Shown: one piece after another, positions 28,986 to 32,252 of the stretch
Layout of the letters: each line of letters starts with the position of its first letter
Position numbering within the stretch: the first letter of the stretch is position 1
DNA from: Chara braunii
Taxonomy: Eukaryota; Streptophyta; Charophyceae; Charales; Characeae
Reading direction: 5' to 3'
Length of the DNA: 32,252 nucleotides
Assembly: GCA_003427395.1 (NCBI GenBank)
Contig: BFEA01000851.1
Span: 184,701 to 216,952, forward strand
The notes under the pieces: generated by a model
The model's database searches: none
What the model saw: the letters and a program-made list of their open reading frames with translations, nothing else
Told to the model about the DNA's origin: nothing
Made by a program: the position numbers and the translations under genes

Positions 28986-30519
28986 TACGCACGTCACTAC
29001 GGATGCGTCAGGCTATGGCATTGGTGCAGTCCTTGAGCAACATGATGGTGTGGACTCTCAACCGGTCGAGTACTTCAGCAAGAAAGTGCCCGTCGTGCAT
29101 TCCATTGACGATGCACACAAGAAGGAACTCCTTGCCTTCGTCCACAGGCTCAAGCGGTGGCGGCATTTCCTCCTTGGTCGAAGCCAATTCCGATGGGTAA
29201 CGGACTACAATCCGTTGGTCTTCTATAAGACCCACGACACCATCAACAGCACCATCGCTCGATGGATGACTTTCATCGACCAGTTCGACTTCTTTCCAGA
29301 TCACATTCCTGGGAAGTCGAACCGTTTTGCGGATGCTCTTTCACGGCGTCCGGATCATTGTACCGCGGTCTACTCAACCTTCGAGATCGACGATGACCTG
29401 CGGAACAACTTCATCCGCGGCTACCAAGCCGACCCCGAGTTTCGCGACAAGTACGCGAATTGCTCCTCTCCTAATCCGGCGCCTTCTCACTACCGGATCC
29501 AAGAGGGGTACTTGCTTGTCCACACGCGGGGGAAGGATCTTCTTTGCGTACCGAGTGATCCTCACTTGCGTACACGGCTTCTTGGCGAGTTCCACGATGC
29601 TCCCGCCACCGGACACTTTGGAGTCAATCGCACGATTGGCTGACTTTGCGAGCGATTTTGGTGGCCCGGCCTTCTCGGCGACGTCACGCAATATTGCGAG
29701 TCATGCGAGGTTTGCAGACGCTGCAGATCCCGCAACCATCGTCTGTACGGCGAGTTACGACCATTGCCGGTCCCGTTGAGGCGAAGGGAAGCGATTGCCA
29801 TGGACATTACCGGCCCGTTCCCCAAGCACAAGACCGGAGTGGATGGGATTCTCACGGTGGTCGACCGACTTACCAAGTTCGCCATGTTTTTGCCTTGTCG
29901 CTATCATGCCAAGGCACCGGAGTTGGCCGAGGTTCTGTACCCTGGTTGGATTCGCACCAAGGGTTACCCCAAGGAAATCGTCTGCGACCGCGACACTCGG
30001 TTCATGTCCGATTTTTGGTTGGCGCTCATCAAGCGATGGGGCTCATCTCTCAAGCCCAGTTCAGCTCGCCACCCTCAGACCAATGGCCAGACGGAGAGGG
30101 CGCATCAGACCGCACAGGTTCTCCTTCGCACTCTCATCCGCTCCGACCAGAAGGACTAGGTTGAGCGGCTGCCGGATGTCGAGTTGGCCTACAACTCTTC
30201 CATCCACCCGACTATCGGGATATCGCCTTTCGAGTTTGAGCACGGCTCGCCGGTCACTTCACCGTTGGACACTATTACTCCATGAACGGCCGAGAGCGAC
30301 GACCATCTTCTTTGCTTGCGTCGGATGCAAGAGCTTCTTGTCAAGGCACGCGACCAGATGGCCAAGACGCCGCAGCGCATGAGCCAGCAGGCCAATCGCC
30401 AGCGTCCAGGGCCAATCGCCAGCGCAAGATGCAAGGCAAGCCGGTTTCTTCGGCTCCATGCCGCGCCCGCGTCCAGGTTCCACCTTCATATCGTCGGCTT
30501 CGCCCTCGCCCCGGCTTGA
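28985..30519 (+). pseudogene. pol: Element B RNase H and integrase, shifted frame, stops, C-terminus missing
   Basis: RNase H reads VTTDASGYGIGAVLEQ, EYFSKKV and HKKELLAFV, ending IPGKSNRFADALSRR. The integrase zinc domain reads HDAPATGHFGVNRT, then a TGA (29641), then FWWPG and CESCEVC. The core has MDITGPFP, VCDRDTRF and NGQTERAH, with 35 residues between the last Asp and Glu (DD35E). Stops follow at 30157 (TAG after QKD, where relatives have Trp) and about 30283 (TGA). The frame then runs into MQELLVKARDQMAKT and a duplicated GGCCAATCGCCAGCG, and ends at about 30519. The GPY/F module and any chromodomain are absent, so several hundred bases appear deleted just before the PPT. Confidence 0.88.
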
Positions 30520-30525
30520 CTTCAT

Positions 30526-30538
30526 AAGGAGGGAGGTG
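30526..30538 (+). promoter_or_regulatory. Polypurine tract of element B
   Basis: AAGGAGGGAGGTG lies immediately before the 3' LTR start TGTTACATG, the position of the plus-strand primer. Confidence 0.85.
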
Positions 30539-31303
30539 TGTTACATGCTGCGCCTGCACACGAGGGCCATTTTCCAGGCCCTGCGTCCCTCAGGCTGAAA
30601 GCCTGAAATTCAGGCTTAAAGCCTGAAAACCAGGGCCTACAGGCCCCGTGACTGTTCAGCCCGAAAGCCTGAAAACAGGGGCCTACAGTCCCTGTGTCGT
30701 TTGAGACTAAAAATGGCAATAGCCTTTTTAGCCTGAAACGAAGGGCCATTTTCGGTCGTTCATCAGAACGACCGGCCCTGAAACTCAGGCACCGAAAGGG
30801 TTTCGGGAACAGGCTATTCTTAGCCTGTTCCCACACTAACCTCAGCAGAGGCTGCAGCTCCAGCCCCTGGCACACTTCGGCATTGGCAGGAGCAGCCTCC
30901 TCGGCCTGGCTCGCCCTTCAGGCAGTCAGGAGGCAGGCCGAGGTAGTACATAGGGACTTCCCATGCACTTCACGGGCAGGCAGGAGGCATTTGTAGTCTT
31001 CAGGATTCGGCAGCAGCACTCTGGAGGGAGTGTTGCAGGAGTAGTAGTAGCGTTAGCCTTAGTCTTTAGCGCTGGGCGCAGTAGGTAGCTGTAGTCTCCA
31101 GCGCTGGGCGCCATAGCTAGGATAGCACTAGAGAGAGAGAGATTGGGCGGAGGCCTTGGGTACCTACCTGCAGCGCCGTTGCTCCAGCTTCGTCTTCGAG
31201 ATACCTGCAGCAGAGCGCCAACTTCACAGGTTAGTACCTGGCTCGTAACAGAGAGAGAGAGTTCTTCTTCTTCCTCTTCTCAGTCCACCATCTCCCTCTC
31301 ACC
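30539..31303 (+). mobile_element. Element B 3' LTR, truncated
   Basis: It matches the 5' LTR from TGTTACATG to CCATCTCCCTCTCACC and then departs at 31303/31304. The last 530 or so bp of the LTR are missing. The single copy of the 90-bp segment here supports the artefact call in the 5' LTR. Confidence 0.93.
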
Positions 31304-31567
31304 AGTTGAGGCATGAGGAGGTCGAGGGGCTTGGGGAACAAAGGGAAGAGGGCCCATTTGTGTCTAACGATGAGGGCGGAAGAGGACGGGGAAACAAGAG
31401 ATAGAATGACCATTTTGACCACGCCCAAGGGGAGGGGAGGCGGGGGAGTCATCATTGCATATTCTTGAGTAGCTCAGCTACAGCTAGTGAAACCGACTGA
31501 TAATCAAAGAAAGGAAAAAAGAAAAAGAATGATTTGAGTCATTTGACAAAGACTAATACCACCTTAC
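31304..31567. other. Probable host intron sequence, junction with element B
   Basis: Unique sequence between the broken LTR and the splice donor of the minus-strand exon. It shows purine-rich text such as GAGGGCGGAAGAGGACGGGG and no credible complete frame. In the sense of the host gene this would be the intron downstream of the exon. Confidence 0.4.
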
Positions 31568-31846
31568 CTCTCGCAGCCGCTCTATTGCAGTGAAACGTAA
31601 TCGGTCAGTTGCAATTGACTTCTCAAGCACCAAAATATTGCCATTTATTTCTTCCAGTCGCTTCTCTGTTCTCTTTAGCTCCACTGCCCTTTTCACCTCT
31701 TCATTCCACAGCCCTGCGCCTGAGGCACTGGCAATTACTCCTGCAAGCACTGCTGGGGAATTGCAGTCTGCCAAAGCAGTAATCTGAGATTGCTGCAATA
31801 CCGAGACAGAACTCTCTGCCAGTAACCTCTTGGAACGTAAGAACTC
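31568..31846 (-). CDS. Internal exon of an unidentified host gene
   Basis: On the minus strand, AACAG precedes 31846 and GAG/GTAAGGT marks the donor at 31568/31567, both good splice consensus. The exon is 279 bp, 93 codons, phase 0 at both ends. It encodes a hydrophobic Ala/Ser/Gly part (ADCNSPAVLAGVIASASGAG) and then a charged helix likely to form a coiled coil (EEVKRAVELKRTEKRLEEIN and the following NILVLEKSIA). Composition and codon use look like a genuine protein, unlike the surrounding repeats. I do not recognise the family. Flanking exons are outside the window or were displaced by element B. A CT tract 40-95 bp upstream could serve as the polypyrimidine tract. Confidence 0.6.
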
Positions 31847-31880
31847 CTGTTCCAGATCAACATCCCATCACGCATATATG

Positions 31881-31884
<4 letters not shown>

Positions 31885-31940
<56 letters not shown>
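31885..31940. repeat. (AG)n microsatellite
   Basis: A pure AG run of 28 repeats. On the minus strand it is a CT run upstream of the exon's 3' splice site. Confidence 0.97.
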
Positions 31941-31941
<1 letters not shown>

Positions 31942-32089
31942 AAAGAAACACCTTGTTAAGAACTGTTTCAGATAAATCGCACAGAAAGTGAATATGGACA
32001 GTCGATAGAGATTACAAAGTTAAATTTCCATGTCATAACTGGAGCACCAATCTCCTAAGCAACAATGCTTCAGTCACTCAGTATGTCCA

Positions 32090-32252
32090 CTTCTCCCCCT
32101 TTGCATACTCTCTTCCACTCCTCTCCTCCTCCCTCCTCTCCCTCCAGTTCCCTCTCCGCTTCATTTCTGTTCCTGTCTTCCTCCCTCCTCTCCCTCCAAC
32201 CCCATCTCCTCCTCCCTCCTCTCCCTCCCAGTCCCTCCTCTCCCCCCCCCCC
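32090..32252. repeat. Pyrimidine-rich tandem repeat (CCTCCTCCCTCCTCTCCCTCC type)
   Basis: Repeats of CTCCTCCCTCCTCTCCCTCC with variants, ending in a run of C at the window edge. Non-coding. Confidence 0.85.

Larger units (their letters stand above)
23049..31303 (+). mobile_element. Element B: Ty3/Gypsy LTR retrotransposon, nearly complete but dead
   Basis: The structure is LTR, initiator-Met PBS, leader, gag, pro-RT-RNase H-integrase, PPT, LTR. The LTR begins TGTTACATG and ends CATGTAACA, perfect 9-bp terminal inverted repeats. It was inserted into gag of B' at 23048. The 3' LTR is cut at 31303, where host-like sequence begins, so no target-site duplication can be checked. The two LTRs differ by roughly 3-4% over the shared 765 bp by eye. 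Confidence 0.92.

Overview
The window is eukaryotic nuclear DNA, most likely from a streptophyte (green plant lineage; a charophyte such as Chara is a guess). The evidence is two Ty3/Gypsy-type LTR retrotransposon families, one with a plant-type initiator-Met primer binding site (TGGTATC), tRNA/rRNA/atp9 fragments of plant-mitochondrial type, and a GT-AG-bounded exon. There is no intact bacterial-style gene. Nearly all long coding stretches are decayed retrotransposon gag/pol.

Layout. (1) 1-19050 is element A, a Ty3-type element: a partial 5' LTR/leader (1-1223), gag with a CCHC knuckle (1284-2768) and gag-pro linker (2769-3371). These are followed by a 7.7 kb foreign insert, then protease, RT (YIDD), RNase H and DD35E integrase (about 11206-15555), an accessory third reading frame with a SUMO-interaction-like motif (16016-16633), a G-run polypurine tract and a probable 3' LTR (16661-19050) that holds a 55-bp minisatellite and a 530-base assembly gap. 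(2) The insert in A (about 3372-11117) is bounded at both ends by mitochondrial-type DNA: trnK(UUU) on the left; trnC(GCA), a trnfM-like remnant, the start of rrn18, and an atp9 exon joined to the catalytic end of a group II intron (domains V and VI) on the right. Between them lie a 91-bp satellite, a GAA/GAG tract, hairpin-dense DNA and several degenerate minisatellites, with no recognisable gene.

(3) 19051-23048 is element B': a 5'-truncated LTR, initiator-Met PBS, AT-rich hairpin leader, an ACGTCAG tandem array and gag. Its gag is cut by (4) element B (23049-31303), a related Ty3 element with LTR, PBS, leader, ACGTCAG array, gag, pro-RT-RNase H-integrase, PPT and a 3' LTR truncated at 31303. 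(5) 31304-32252 looks like host gene DNA on the minus strand, with one 93-codon exon (31568-31846) between consensus splice sites.

Gene cooperation is that of retrotransposons: Gag would form the particle, protease would mature it, RT/RNase H would copy the RNA primed at the PBS and PPT, and integrase would insert the cDNA. Every copy here is dead through in-frame stops, frameshifts, insertion or deletion. The most unusual parts are the nuclear patch of mitochondrial mosaic inside A, the accessory ORF of A, and the TGACGTGG-like tandem arrays in the leaders of B and B'.
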